Of a stretch of DNA of 64,000 nt, positions 1 to 8,582 are shown piece after piece. Within the stretch, counting starts at the first letter, position 1; each line of letters opens with the position of its first letter. The position numbers and the translations under genes were made by a program. Source of the stretch: Nitrobacter hamburgensis X14 (lineage in GTDB: Bacteria > Pseudomonadota > Alphaproteobacteria > Rhizobiales > Xanthobacteraceae); NCBI RefSeq assembly GCF_000013885.1, contig NC_007964.1:978001-1042000 (forward strand), in the 5' to 3' direction. Below the pieces are notes generated by a model. It did not search any database. It was not told where the DNA came from and saw only the letters and a list, made by a program, of their open reading frames with translations.

Positions 1-539
1 GCCGTGCCAAGGCAGGTAACAGGGCTGCTAATCGTGCTGGCGGCGCGGCGCGCGGTGGCGGTGGTCGTGGCGGTGCCATGAACATATCGTCGGGCAGGGC
101 GGCTGCCGCGGCCTCGGCTCGCGGTTATGCGAGTCTGAGCGGGCGAGGAGGTGCTGCCAGCTTCGCTCGACGCGGTGGCGGTGGTTTCCAGCGCGGTGGC
201 GCTGCCCTCCGTGGCGGAGGTGGCGGTTTCCGCGGTGGTGGCGGCGGCTTCCGTGGCGGCGGACGGCGGTCCGACGTCAAGTTGAAACACGACATCGTAC
301 TGCTGGGTTATCTCGCCAACGGCCTCGGCTACTACCGCTTCAGCTATCTCGGTAGCAGCGAGTCATATGTCGGCGTGATCGCACAGGAAGTGCAGAGCCT
401 GGTGCCGCAAGCCGTGACCCGCGGTAGTGATGGTTACCTCAGAGTTTACTACGAGAAGCTTGGATTGAAGCTCCGAACTTACAGCGACTGGTTGGCTACG
501 GGTGCAAAAATTCCTGCGCCGCTGGAGGTATCGCCATGA
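1..539 (+). CDS. DUF3300-type C-terminus with S74/tail-fibre-like domain (5' partial)
   Basis: The frame is open to the left edge of the window, so this is the C-terminal part of a larger gene; the first ATG inside the window (78) is probably not the true start. What is visible is an Arg/Gly-rich linker with repeated GGGGGFRGG units, then about 85 residues beginning SDVKLKHDI and containing YVGVIAQEVQ and GYLRVYYEKLGLK. That end matches the C-terminal S74 (intramolecular chaperone/tail-spike) domain found on many DUF3300 proteins of rhizobia. The stop overlaps the start of the DUF2950 gene by four bases (ATGA), and DUF3300 and DUF2950 genes are commonly paired. The pair is probably exported; its function is unknown. 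Confidence 0.75.
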   Translation, partial: RAKAGNRAANRAGGAARGGGGRGGAMNISSGRAAAAASARGYASLSGRGGAASFARRGGGGFQRGGAALRGGGGGFRGGGGGFRGGGRRSDVKLKHDIVLLGYLANGLGYYRFSYLGSSESYVGVIAQEVQSLVPQAVTRGSDGYLRVYYEKLGLKLRTYSDWLATGAKIPAPLEVSP

Positions 540-1462
540 TCAAGTCAATGTGGATCTCCCGCGCCGCTTCGACGGGTGCAACGGCAATCGTAGCGGTCGC
601 GCTGTCGATCGGTGTGAGCCAAGCTCAGCAGGCTTTCTCTTCGCCGGAAGACGCGGCGACGGGACTGGCCACGGCGGTCAAGACTGGCACGAGCGCCATT
701 CTGAAAGTCCTCGGCAGAGGTGCTGAAGACGTGGTCGAATCCGGCGATAGCGTTGCTGACAAAGAGATACAAGAGCGTTTTCTTTCCGCTTACGATGCCA
801 AGCACTCCATCAAGGCTGAGGGAAACAAGAAGGCCACGCTCATTCTGGGCGCCGATGAATTTCCGTTTCCAATTCCACTTGTCAATCGCAAGAGCGGTTG
901 GGAATTCGACACGGCCGCCGGGCGTGTTGAGATTCTTTCTCGCCGCATTGGACGCAATGAGCTGGATGCGATCCAGGCCTGTCTCGCTTTCGTAGATGCC
1001 CAGAACGAATATGCCGGGAAGGATCGTACAGGCGAAGGTGTTGGCGTTTACGCGCAACGCATTGTCAGCAATCCGGGCAAGAAGGACGGACTATTCTGGC
1101 GCGACGATCGCGACCCCAGCCCGCTTGGCGAGTTGGCGGCGCAAGCATCATCGGAGGGTTATAAGGTCGATGGGCACGGCGTCCCGTATCACGGATATTT
1201 CTTTCGAATATTAAGAGGGCAGGGGGCCGATGCCCTCGGAGGTGCTTTCAACTACGTCGTCAAGCGCAAGATGATCGGTGGTTTCGCGCTGATTGCCTAT
1301 CCTGCCGAATACGGCAACTCTGGCGTCATGACCTTCATGGTCAATCACGCCGGCACTGTCTATCAAAAGGACCTCGGTGAAAGGACGGAATCTCTCGCTA
1401 AACGCATCATTCTGTTCGATCCGGACCGGACTTGGAAGAAGATCGATGCAACGAAACCTTGA
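536..1462 (+). CDS. DUF2950 family exported protein
   Basis: A 308-residue protein with an N-terminal signal peptide (hydrophobic stretch about residues 12-28, cleavage near SQA-QQAF). The body resembles DUF2950: an early FSSPEDAATGLATAVKTG segment, the middle AFVDAQNEYAGKDR, and a C-terminal FALIAYPAEYGNSGVMTF region. It is translationally coupled to the preceding DUF3300/S74 gene through an ATGA overlap. The biochemical role of the family is not known. The gene looks intact and full length. Its 3' end abuts the broken napD fragment on the opposite strand. Confidence 0.8.
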   Translation: MIKSMWISRAASTGATAIVAVALSIGVSQAQQAFSSPEDAATGLATAVKTGTSAILKVLGRGAEDVVESGDSVADKEIQERFLSAYDAKHSIKAEGNKKATLILGADEFPFPIPLVNRKSGWEFDTAAGRVEILSRRIGRNELDAIQACLAFVDAQNEYAGKDRTGEGVGVYAQRIVSNPGKKDGLFWRDDRDPSPLGELAAQASSEGYKVDGHGVPYHGYFFRILRGQGADALGGAFNYVVKRKMIGGFALIAYPAEYGNSGVMTFMVNHAGTVYQKDLGERTESLAKRIILFDPDRTWKKIDATKP

Positions 1463-1484
1463 ATGCAGTAGAAACGATGACGTC

Positions 1485-1639
1485 ACGGACCAACGCCGGC
1501 GATTCACGGCCTTGCCCGTTAGCGGATCATCGACCTCTGCCAGTGGCAGGGTGGCGAGCGTGCGCAAAACCTCTTCCCGGCGTTCCGGCAGCACGGACAC
1601 CACCCCGCTTGAAATGTGGATGGTTGCTTGCTCCGTCAT
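1485..1639 (-). pseudogene. napD: napD remnant (periplasmic nitrate reductase chaperone)
   Basis: From the ATG at 1639 the frame reads MTEQATIHISSGVVSVLPER and continues to about LPLAEVDDPLTGKAVN. This matches the first half of NapD, the cytoplasmic chaperone that binds the Tat signal of NapA. After roughly 45 codons NapD-like sequence stops and the frame continues into sequence antisense to the DUF2950 gene, so the C-terminal half and everything downstream (napA, napB, napC) is missing. The start overlaps the napF stop (TCATGA), the normal nap operon coupling. A NapD of this length cannot form the full ferredoxin-like fold, so I call it a pseudogene. Confidence 0.7.
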
Positions 1640-1914
1640 GAGGCGCTTCTCCGATGCGCGCTGCCTAGGATGATGGCATCACCCGGGCACACACTGGCGC
1701 ATTCGCCGCATCCCGTGCAGACGGCTTCATTGACAATAGCTTGGGGAGGGAGGTCAGTTCTGGGACGGAAGCGAATGGCAAGTTCTGGACATGCATCTTC
1801 GCAGGAACGGCATACGATGCCGGCTTCGGCGAGGCAGGCGTCGCCGATGACGGCGACTGGCCTGGAGAGGAGTTGGCCGCGAAGGAATGCCCGGCGCGAA
1901 GGTCCTGGGTTATC
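1636..1914 (-). pseudogene. napF: napF remnant, internally deleted ferredoxin
   Basis: Read on the minus strand, this frame starts after a stop with RRAFLRGQLLSRP, which resembles a NapF N-terminus. It passes directly into VIGDACLAEAGIVCRSC and then CTGCGECASVCPGDAII, which resemble the C-terminal two [4Fe-4S] motifs. A normal NapF has a further CxxCxxxCP cluster between these parts. About 60 residues therefore appear to be deleted without changing frame. No convincing start codon precedes RRAFLRG, because an in-frame TGA lies just upstream. It sits between napE and napD in the usual nap order. Confidence 0.7.
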
Positions 1915-1923
1915 ATGACGACC

Positions 1924-2121
1924 TCATGTCCCCGGGGGGCCGGGTGGCCCTAGGATCAATTGGGACATCCAGACAAGAAATCCATATCCACCAACGACGC
2001 CTACGGCTATTACCGGCCAGACAAAGGCGGCGATAACGGCAAATACGATCAGTTCCTCACGCCGGCCGGTCTCACGTGCGTTGTTCGGCTGCGCGTCATT
2101 GTTATCTAACGTGTCGACCAT
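1924..2121 (-). CDS. napE: NapE, small membrane protein of periplasmic nitrate reductase
   Basis: About 65 residues from the ATG at 2121; a TTG nine codons further out is also possible. A charged head (RREELIVFAVIAAF) is followed by a single membrane span and the family signature VVGGYGFLVWM, then a Pro/Gly-rich tail LGPPGPPG. This is NapE, whose exact role is unclear; it is normally the first gene of napEFDABC. A perfect FNR/FixK palindrome lies about 100 bp upstream of the start. The gene itself looks intact, but the operon behind it is destroyed, so it is probably an orphan. Confidence 0.8.
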   Translation of the reverse strand: MVDTLDNNDAQPNNARETGRREELIVFAVIAAFVWPVIAVGVVGGYGFLVWMSQLILGPPGPPGT

Positions 2122-2219
2122 GCGCCCTAGATCCTCAAAATCGAGCAACTTTTGAGCCAGCCGTACGAGGGATACTCGCCGTGCGAGTCTGCTACATAGC
2201 GAGCCCGAAGCGTCGCTGC

Positions 2220-2233
2220 TTGATCTGGATCAA
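2220..2233. promoter_or_regulatory. FNR/FixK-type box upstream of napE
   Basis: The sequence TTGATCTGGATCAA is a perfect TTGAT-N4-ATCAA palindrome, centred about 105 bp before the napE start. Such boxes bind FNR/FixK-type anaerobic regulators and are usual in front of nap operons. It is the best explanation for oxygen control of the now broken operon. Confidence 0.75.
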
Positions 2234-2274
2234 ACAAACGCGGGCAACCCTTAATCACGGCAATCCAGAAGATC

Positions 2275-2572
2275 CTAGCGCGCTTGGTCGGGCTTCTGGC
2301 TCACCGTTTCGATGAGACCCAGATGGTCGGCAATGTTCTGTGCGGCATGGGCGAAGAAGGCACGTCCATCACGAACACATGATTAATTCGCCGGCCGCTG
2401 CGACGCTAAGCAACAGCTTGTCGGTGTTGAAATCGACTGCCTTTGCAGCCGCGGCCATGCTGTCCAATGCATCGACTATCTTGAAGCCGGGAATGTCGAG
2501 CTCGACTGATCGTTCATTTGTTTGACCTAAATCAAAGCTGGAGATGCTAGCGCTCCGATGGTCAGGGCACAC
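2275..2572 (-). pseudogene. degenerate reading frame, family not recognised
   Basis: A minus-strand frame with a protein-like segment around FKIVDALDSMAAAAKAV ends at 2369. A second frame then reads GRAFFAHAAQNIADHLGLIE to a stop at 2275. The two would join with a one-base shift, so this may be the C-terminal half of a decayed gene. I do not recognise the family. No ribosome-binding site fits the first ATG. The FixK box at 2522 lies inside this stretch and more likely serves pflB on the other strand. Confidence 0.25.
2522..2535. promoter_or_regulatory. FNR/FixK-type box upstream of pflB
   Basis: TTGACCTAAATCAA differs from the TTGAT-N4-ATCAA consensus at one position. It is centred about 110 bp upstream of the pflB ATG. 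This is compatible with anaerobic activation of the pfl operon, with a leader of about 70 bases if the box lies near -41. Confidence 0.6.
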
Positions 2573-2638
2573 GCCGCATTGTCACCCTCAATATCGAGGG
2601 CGTCTAACTTGTCAGTCTAGGCCGGTGGGAGATGCACC

Positions 2639-4909
2639 ATGAAGGCAAGCGCAGCCCTGAGGAAGGAAGCTAAGGCCGGTGATTGCTGGAACGATTTTCA
2701 GCCTGGAGATTGGCTCAGTTCCATCAACGTTCGCGATTTCATCGTACGAAACGTTGCGCCTTACACAGGCGACGAAGCTTTTCTCACTGGACCATCGCAG
2801 CGCACCAAGGCCGTCTGGGCGAAATTGCAGCCGTACTTCGCCGAGGAACGGAAAAAGGGGGTGCTTGCAGTCGATGCTCAAACTCCCTCGACATTGCTTG
2901 CACACAAGGCCGGCTACATCGATCGCGACAACGAAATCATCGTGGGTCTTCAGACCGACCAGCCTTTCAAGCGGGCGATTTTCCCCTTCGGCGGCTTGCG
3001 GATGGTCGAAACGGGCCTCAAGGCGGCGGGCTACGAGCCCGACCCGGCTGTTCACGAGGCTTTCACGAAATACCGAAAATCACACAACGACGGCGTCTTC
3101 GACGCCTATACACCTGAAATCATGAATTGCCGAAGGTCCGGGATTATCACCGGCCTGCCGGATGCTTACGGTCGTGGCCGTATTATTGGGGACTACCGGC
3201 GGGTAGCTCTTTACGGGATCGACCGCCTTCTCGCGGCCAAGCGAGCCGAGCGGGAACAGATCGATGACATGTGGCCGAGTGATGACATCATTCGGTTACG
3301 CGAAGAACTGTCCGACCAGATGCGCGCGCTCGAAGACCTCTCCTCGATGGCCAAGCTTTACGGCCACGACATATCGAAGCCTGCTCGCAATGCCCAGGAA
3401 GCATTTCAATGGACCTACTTTGCCTATCTGGGGGCAATCAAGGAGGCCAATGGGGCAGCAATGTCCATCGGCCGTATATCGAGCTTCCTCGACATCTACA
3501 TCGAGCGGGATCTGAAGCAGGGCGTTTTGGACGAAGGCAAAGCTCAGGAACTTTGGGATCAGCTGGTGCAGAAGCTTCGCATAGTCCGTTTTCTGCGCAC
3601 GCCCGACTACGATGCGCTGTTTAGTGGAGACCCTTATTGGGCGACCGAGTGCGTCGGCGGTATGGATCTGGACGGACGCACGCTGGTGACCAAGAGCAGT
3701 TATCGCATGCTGCATACGCTTACAAATCTTGGCCCGGCACCCGAACCGAACATTACAGTTCTGTGGTCCAACCATATGCCCGCAACATTCAAGCGCTACT
3801 GCGCCAAGGTCAGCCGCGATACATCATCTCTTCAGTACGAGAATGACGATCTCATGCGTCAGTTCTGGGGTGACGATTATGGCATTGCCTGTTGCGTTTC
3901 GGCGATGCGCCTGGGCAAGCAGATGCAGTTTTTCGGTGCCCGCGTAAACCTGGCGAAGGCGCTGCTGTATGCGATCAATGGCGGTCGCGACGAAGTCTCA
4001 GGCGAGCAGGTAGCTCCCCGGACGCTGCCGGTCGCGGGCGACTTCCTCGACTACGACGATGTGATGGCCAAGTTCGATACCATTATGGAGTGGCTGGCAC
4101 GCACATATGTCCACGCGATGAACTGCATCCACTATATGCACGACAAGTATTTCTACGAACGCCTGGAGATGGCGCTCCATGATCGCGATATTCTCAGGAC
4201 CATGGCATTCGGCATCGCCGGCCTGTCGGTGGTGGCCGATAGCCTCAGCGCGATCAAGTACGGCAAGATCCGCGTGGCCCGCGATGCGGCAGGATTGGTG
4301 GTTGATTATCAGAATGAGGGGAATAAGGCGACGCCGCAATTCGGCAACAACGACGACCGCGTTGATCAAATAGCGTCGGACATCGTCACCAGCTTCATGG
4401 GAAAGATACGAAAGCACCCAACCTACCGCAATGCGACGCACACACAGAGCGTGCTCACCATTACTTCGAACGTAGTTTACGGCAAGGCTACGGGAAATAC
4501 TCCCGATGGCCGCCGCAAGGGCGAGCCGTTCGGGCCGGGCGCGAACCCGATGCACGGTCGAGACAGCCACGGCTGGCTCGCCTCATGCCTGTCGGTTGCA
4601 AAGCTTCCCTATAAAGACGCGCAGGACGGCATTAGCTACACGGTTTCCGTCGCTCCACAGAAGACGCATCTGTCGGAAGGCCAGCTGATCGATGAAGCCG
4701 TCAAGGCGTTCGACGTCTACTTCGATCGAGGCGGATTCCATATGAATCTGAACGTGATTGATAGAGATACGCTCGAGGATGCGATGAAGAATCCGGATAA
4801 GTACCCTCAGCTCACCATTCGAGTCTCTGGCTACGCCGTCAACTTCGTCCGCCTTACGCCGGAACAGCAGAGAGATGTGATCAGCCGCACTTTCCACGGC
4901 CAGATCTGA
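2639..4909 (+). CDS. pflB: pyruvate formate-lyase (formate C-acetyltransferase)
   Basis: A 756-residue cytosolic glycyl-radical enzyme that converts pyruvate and CoA to acetyl-CoA and formate without oxygen. The catalytic pair is visible in IACCVSAMRLGKQMQFFGAR as Cys418-Cys419, the same numbering as E. coli PflB. The radical glycine is in IRVSGYAVNFVRLT at about Gly731. The length matches the family (about 760). The ATG at 2639 follows a GGTGGGAGATGCACC ribosome-binding region. The gene is followed 13 bp later by its activase and then by a carrier gene, forming one operon. A FixK-type box upstream suggests expression at low oxygen. A PFL is unusual for mostly respiratory rhizobial relatives and suggests fermentative survival capacity. 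Confidence 0.97.
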   Translation: MKASAALRKEAKAGDCWNDFQPGDWLSSINVRDFIVRNVAPYTGDEAFLTGPSQRTKAVWAKLQPYFAEERKKGVLAVDAQTPSTLLAHKAGYIDRDNEIIVGLQTDQPFKRAIFPFGGLRMVETGLKAAGYEPDPAVHEAFTKYRKSHNDGVFDAYTPEIMNCRRSGIITGLPDAYGRGRIIGDYRRVALYGIDRLLAAKRAEREQIDDMWPSDDIIRLREELSDQMRALEDLSSMAKLYGHDISKPARNAQEAFQWTYFAYLGAIKEANGAAMSIGRISSFLDIYIERDLKQGVLDEGKAQELWDQLVQKLRIVRFLRTPDYDALFSGDPYWATECVGGMDLDGRTLVTKSSYRMLHTLTNLGPAPEPNITVLWSNHMPATFKRYCAKVSRDTSSLQYENDDLMRQFWGDDYGIACCVSAMRLGKQMQFFGARVNLAKALLYAINGGRDEVSGEQVAPRTLPVAGDFLDYDDVMAKFDTIMEWLARTYVHAMNCIHYMHDKYFYERLEMALHDRDILRTMAFGIAGLSVVADSLSAIKYGKIRVARDAAGLVVDYQNEGNKATPQFGNNDDRVDQIASDIVTSFMGKIRKHPTYRNATHTQSVLTITSNVVYGKATGNTPDGRRKGEPFGPGANPMHGRDSHGWLASCLSVAKLPYKDAQDGISYTVSVAPQKTHLSEGQLIDEAVKAFDVYFDRGGFHMNLNVIDRDTLEDAMKNPDKYPQLTIRVSGYAVNFVRLTPEQQRDVISRTFHGQI

Positions 4910-4922
4910 ACCGAGGTGCACC

Positions 4923-5750
4923 ATGTCGACGGTGCAGATACTTGAACCCGGAAGTCGCTATGACCTCCGGGCGGGAATTTCACCCGACGCGCCAGACGAA
5001 GGCCAGCTCAAGGATGAAGAGGGCACATTCGGGTATTGCCACTCCTACGAAACTTCGTCCCGATATGATGGGCCGGGTCTGCGCGTCGTGCTCTTCGTCT
5101 CCGGCTGCCTGTTGCGTTGCACGTACTGCCACAATCCGGATACGTGGCATCTGAAGGATGGGACGTACGTTTCGGCCGATCATGTGCTTCGTCGCCTGAG
5201 TGATTTCGTCCCCGCGCTTCTTCCGCTTGGTGGGGGTCTTACAATTTCCGGCGGCGAGCCGATGGTTCAACTTGCATTCACCCGGCGGATATTCGCCGGA
5301 GCAAAGGCATTGGGTCTGCACACGGCCATTCAGACCTCGGGATTTCTGGGAGATCGTGCCGACGAAAATTATCTGTCGAACATCGACCTCGTGCTGCTCG
5401 ACATCAAAAGCTCGGATCCCGACACATACCGGCGAGTGACAGGTCACGACCTCGCACCGACGCTGCGCTTTGCCGAACGGCTCGCTTCGCTGTCCAAGCC
5501 GGTGTGGGTGCGCTTCACGCTCGTTCCCGGCGAGACCGACGATCCCGCCAACGTCGACGGCATCGCTCGATTCGTCGCGCCGATGAAGAATGTCGAGTGG
5601 GTGGAGGTGCAACCGTTCCATCAGATGGGTTCTTTCAAGTGGAAGGCGATGGGGATCGACTACAAGCTGCTCAACACGCCGCCTGCCAGCAATGACTTGG
5701 TAAACCGGGTGATTGGACAGTTCCACGCAGCAGGGTGCCAGGTGCGTTAA
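4923..5750 (+). CDS. pflA: pyruvate formate-lyase activating enzyme (radical SAM)
   Basis: A 275-residue radical SAM protein that installs the glycyl radical on PflB using S-adenosylmethionine and a [4Fe-4S] cluster. The cluster motif CxxxCxxC is in GCLLRCTYCHNPDTWH (Cys62, 66, 69). A glycine-rich GGGLTISGGEP segment follows, as expected for SAM binding. An N-terminal extension of about 40 residues before the GYCHSYET segment is slightly longer than in E. coli PflA. It begins 13 bp after pflB with the Shine-Dalgarno-like GAGGTGCACC, and its end overlaps nothing essential of the next gene. It should be co-transcribed with pflB. Confidence 0.95.
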   Translation: MSTVQILEPGSRYDLRAGISPDAPDEGQLKDEEGTFGYCHSYETSSRYDGPGLRVVLFVSGCLLRCTYCHNPDTWHLKDGTYVSADHVLRRLSDFVPALLPLGGGLTISGGEPMVQLAFTRRIFAGAKALGLHTAIQTSGFLGDRADENYLSNIDLVLLDIKSSDPDTYRRVTGHDLAPTLRFAERLASLSKPVWVRFTLVPGETDDPANVDGIARFVAPMKNVEWVEVQPFHQMGSFKWKAMGIDYKLLNTPPASNDLVNRVIGQFHAAGCQVR

Positions 5751-5782
5751 GACCGACAACAGGGGCTCGGGAGGAAACGAAA

Positions 5783-7384
5783 ATGTTGGACCTTGCCCGT
5801 GAGATCATCGGAAGCCAGCCGATACTGACGGCATTTCTGGCGATCGGATTGGGCTACCTGGTCGGTCAGATCAGTATCGGTGGATTTTCTCTCGGTGTCG
5901 GCGCGGTTCTTTTCGTCGGTCTTGCCATCGGTGCGCTCGCGCCCAAAGCCCAGATCACGGGACCCATCGGGCTGACGGGATTGATCATGTTCCTGTATGG
6001 GATCGGAATCCTTTACGGCAGGCAGTTCTTCGAAGGCATGGTCGGCGTTGGGCAGAAGTACAATCTGCTGGCGCTTGTCGCATGCCTGTCCAGCTTGTTG
6101 GTTGCGCTTGGGCTCGGACACATTTTCGGTATCAAGATCGGACATACGCTCGGTATTTATGCGGGATCAGTGACAAGCACTGCCACGCTCCAGGCTGCGC
6201 TCGACGTTATGAAGAACAAGGATCCGTCGATCGGCTATTCGATTGCTTACCCCTTTGGGGTCATCGGCCCGATCCTGTGCATCTACTTCATGACCCGGAT
6301 GGTAAAGCCGAAGTTTCCGGTTAAAGCGCAGCGGTTCCAGATGGGCGAAATTTCGATCGGCAAAAGCCATGCCGGAAAGAGACTCGACGAGCTGATGGCT
6401 GGGGCGCTCAGCGAAGTACAGGTCACGATGGTTCGAAAGGGCGGGCACAACTTCGTTCCGGCAGCCGATATTGTCTTGTCCGCCGGTGACGCCATTCTCG
6501 TGGTCGCGGAGCAGACTGAAGCGATTGCCAAAGCGGCCGCCGCGCTCGGGAAACTGGAGTCGGGCCGCTTGGCCAGCGACCGCGCGGATCTTGATTACAT
6601 CAGAGTCTTTGTCGGGAAAGCCAGCGTGGTCGGAGTGCCCCTTGCCAGTCTTCCTATGCCATCCGGCTTTCCGACGCGCCTATTGCATGTGCGTCGCTAT
6701 GATGCCGACCTCGTGCCGGCGCCGGACCTGATGCTCGAATTCGGCGATCGGATCGGAGTGCTGACGCCCCCGGACCGCAAGGATGAGATTCGGCGTCACT
6801 TCGGCGATACCGTCAAGGCCGCGGCCGAATTCAGCTACGTTTCACTCGGAATCGGAATGGTGATGGGCGTCTTGCTTGGGCTAGTTCCGATTCCGATTCC
6901 TGGGATCGGCGTGGTGACGCTTGGTGTTGGAGGGGGACCGCTAATCGTCGCTCTCATCCTCGGCAAATTGCGCCGTACGGGTCCGATGCTCTGGACCATG
7001 CCGTTACCAGCGAACATTGTCTTGCGAAACTTTGGACTTGCGATGTTCCTTGCCACCGTCGGCGTCAACGCAGGGCAGCCCTTTGTTCGAACCGTCGCGG
7101 AATCCGGGCTCACTATGTTCTTTATCGGGGTTGCGGTTCTGCTGACGACGGTATTCATCGTCTTGGTGGTCGGCCACTACGTTCTGAAAATCCCGTATGA
7201 CGATCTCGTTGGCGTGGCATCCGGCGCCACAGGAAACCCGGCGATTCTCGTCTATTCGACCAAGATGGCGCCGACCGAACGGCCCGACATCGGTTACGCT
7301 ATGATCTTTCCTTCCATGACACTGGTGAAGGTGATCGCGGCGCAGATCGTGGGTCTCCTTATGGCTGGGAGCAGTGCCGGCTAG
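5783..7384 (+). CDS. AspT/YidE-YbjL-type membrane exchanger
   Basis: About 533 residues. The start chosen is ATG 5783, preceded by GGGAGGAAACG; an ATG at 5735 overlaps pflA and lacks such a site. Two blocks of five to six membrane spans (about residues 10-165 and 355-530) flank a soluble centre with two TrkA-C/RCK-C-like segments (around GEISIGKSHAGKRLDELM and VFVGKASVVGVPL). This is the architecture of the aspartate:alanine exchanger family. The conserved glycine-rich TSTATLQAALD and ASGATGNPAILVYS loops are present. It lies directly behind pflBA, so an organic-acid or formate-linked exchange role during fermentation is plausible, but the substrate cannot be read from sequence. Confidence 0.8.
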   Translation: MLDLAREIIGSQPILTAFLAIGLGYLVGQISIGGFSLGVGAVLFVGLAIGALAPKAQITGPIGLTGLIMFLYGIGILYGRQFFEGMVGVGQKYNLLALVACLSSLLVALGLGHIFGIKIGHTLGIYAGSVTSTATLQAALDVMKNKDPSIGYSIAYPFGVIGPILCIYFMTRMVKPKFPVKAQRFQMGEISIGKSHAGKRLDELMAGALSEVQVTMVRKGGHNFVPAADIVLSAGDAILVVAEQTEAIAKAAAALGKLESGRLASDRADLDYIRVFVGKASVVGVPLASLPMPSGFPTRLLHVRRYDADLVPAPDLMLEFGDRIGVLTPPDRKDEIRRHFGDTVKAAAEFSYVSLGIGMVMGVLLGLVPIPIPGIGVVTLGVGGGPLIVALILGKLRRTGPMLWTMPLPANIVLRNFGLAMFLATVGVNAGQPFVRTVAESGLTMFFIGVAVLLTTVFIVLVVGHYVLKIPYDDLVGVASGATGNPAILVYSTKMAPTERPDIGYAMIFPSMTLVKVIAAQIVGLLMAGSSAG

Positions 7385-7603
7385 CGACTGATCAGGGCCG
7401 GCCTTGCAATTCATGATCAGGAATTCGCGGATCGGCGGTGCCGGCGAAAGTCGCTTACCGAACCAGAGCGGTGCCAGACGGTTACGTTCGTCGATGAACC
7501 GGGCACAGGAGACACAGCATGGCTGATCAGGCATCCCCGACGCAACCACCTATCTTCAATTCGTAAGCTTACACGTCGGCAGAGATCAAGGAGGTTATCG
7601 AGC

Positions 7604-8014
7604 ATGACGAGGTTCCAGGTGAGTCTCGTATCCCCGGAAAGCCTGTTATTTTCTGGCCAGGTTGACCAAGTTGATCTGCCCGGCATCGAAGGCGATCTTG
7701 GTGTCCTTGCTGGTCACGCACCAATCGTTGTGATGCTTCGTCCGGGGATCGTGACGACAGTCGCAGGAGATATCAGGGACAGGTTCGTAATCCTCGGAGG
7801 CTTGGCGGAATTCTCGCAGGGAGAACTGACGATCCTAGCGGATTCAGCGTCGTCCGTCGATGGCTTTGATCTTACTCGATTAAAGGCGCAGATCGACGAG
7901 ATGCAGGAAAGCCTCGCAAAGCAATCCGTTGGCGACGAACTCGATCGAGCTGTTGCCAAGTTCGATCACTTCAAGGCAATCCACACTGCTCTGGCCCCGG
8001 CGACCGCCTTCTAG
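7604..8014 (+). CDS. atpC: orphan F1-ATPase epsilon subunit
   Basis: A 136-residue homologue of the alphaproteobacterial epsilon subunit, with the N-terminal beta-sandwich signature VDQVDLPGIEGDLGVLAGH followed by APIVVMLRPGIVT and GLAEFSQGELTILAD, and a C-terminal helical part (LDRAVAKFDHFKAI). In F1Fo-ATP synthase this subunit couples rotation and can inhibit ATP hydrolysis. It is preceded by AAGGAGGTTATCGAGC, a strong ribosome-binding site. No other atp gene except a DUF1476 inhibitor gene is nearby, so this is a second, isolated copy unless the genome has an unusual layout. The sequence looks diverged from the housekeeping type, for example in its ALAPATAF end. Confidence 0.85.
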   Translation: MTRFQVSLVSPESLLFSGQVDQVDLPGIEGDLGVLAGHAPIVVMLRPGIVTTVAGDIRDRFVILGGLAEFSQGELTILADSASSVDGFDLTRLKAQIDEMQESLAKQSVGDELDRAVAKFDHFKAIHTALAPATAF

Positions 8015-8132
8015 AGGGGCTTGCGACTTGCTGCCGGATAAGATCGTTATCGGCATACGGAAAACCCGAGGTTGGCCGGAAACCTTCTGTCGTCGTCCAA
8101 AGCGCGCTGGACATATCGCAGACGAAGCGCCT

Positions 8133-8449
8133 TCAATTTCCGGCCTGAATCTGGCTCAGGGCGAAGTGGTAGAACTCTTCCATTTTCAATGCGACCACCT
8201 GTGCGGAAACGTTCTTCTGCGCGAGATCCTTCGAGACTTTGCGCAGGATGTCGTCGTCGCTTTGATTTCCCAGATTTGTGGTGACCAGTTCATTGGCGTA
8301 GGTCCCGGCAGCGTCTTCGGTCAGACCGAGCTGCGCAGCGGCCCAATTACCCAACATCTTGTTGCGCCTTGCCGTCGCCTTGAACCTTATCTCCTCATCG
8401 TGGACAAATTTGTTTTCAAGGCCTGTTCACGTTTGTCGAAAGTCGTCAT
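8133..8449 (-). pseudogene. DUF1476 F1-ATPase zeta inhibitor subunit, frameshifted
   Basis: The ATG at 8449 gives MTTFDKREQA, then the frame breaks; one base appears lost in CTTGAAAAC near 8416. In the shifted frame the sequence continues as a DUF1476 protein through FKATARRNKMLGNWAAAQLG and VSKDLAQKNVSAQVVALKM to the stop at 8133. DUF1476 includes the zeta subunit described in Paracoccus and relatives, which blocks ATP hydrolysis by F1. With the base restored the product would be about 105 residues, the usual length. It converges on the orphan atpC gene. Either a real frameshift or a sequencing error is possible. Confidence 0.8.
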
Positions 8450-8582
8450 GATCGAGGTCCTTTTCGGCAATGCCCTCACGTCGGTATAGCATCCGCGGTG
8501 CTACCGCATCGCGCAGGCCGTCCAAAACGATCGGATGATCTTCTTTTCGACTGAACATTGCTCATGATCCGCCGAATGCCCG

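Noticed and set aside
4980..5759. A 259-codon frame opposite pflA
   Set aside because: Shadow of a radical SAM gene with intact motifs.
7520..7567. Tiny 15-codon frame MADQASPTQPPIFNS before atpC
   Set aside because: It has a weak start context and no support beyond being open; too short to call.
8427..8558. A 43-codon minus-strand frame (MFSRKEDHPIVLDGLRDAV...) overlapping the DUF1476 start
   Set aside because: It could be a real small gene, but it has no recognised family and overlaps the DUF1476 start in another frame.
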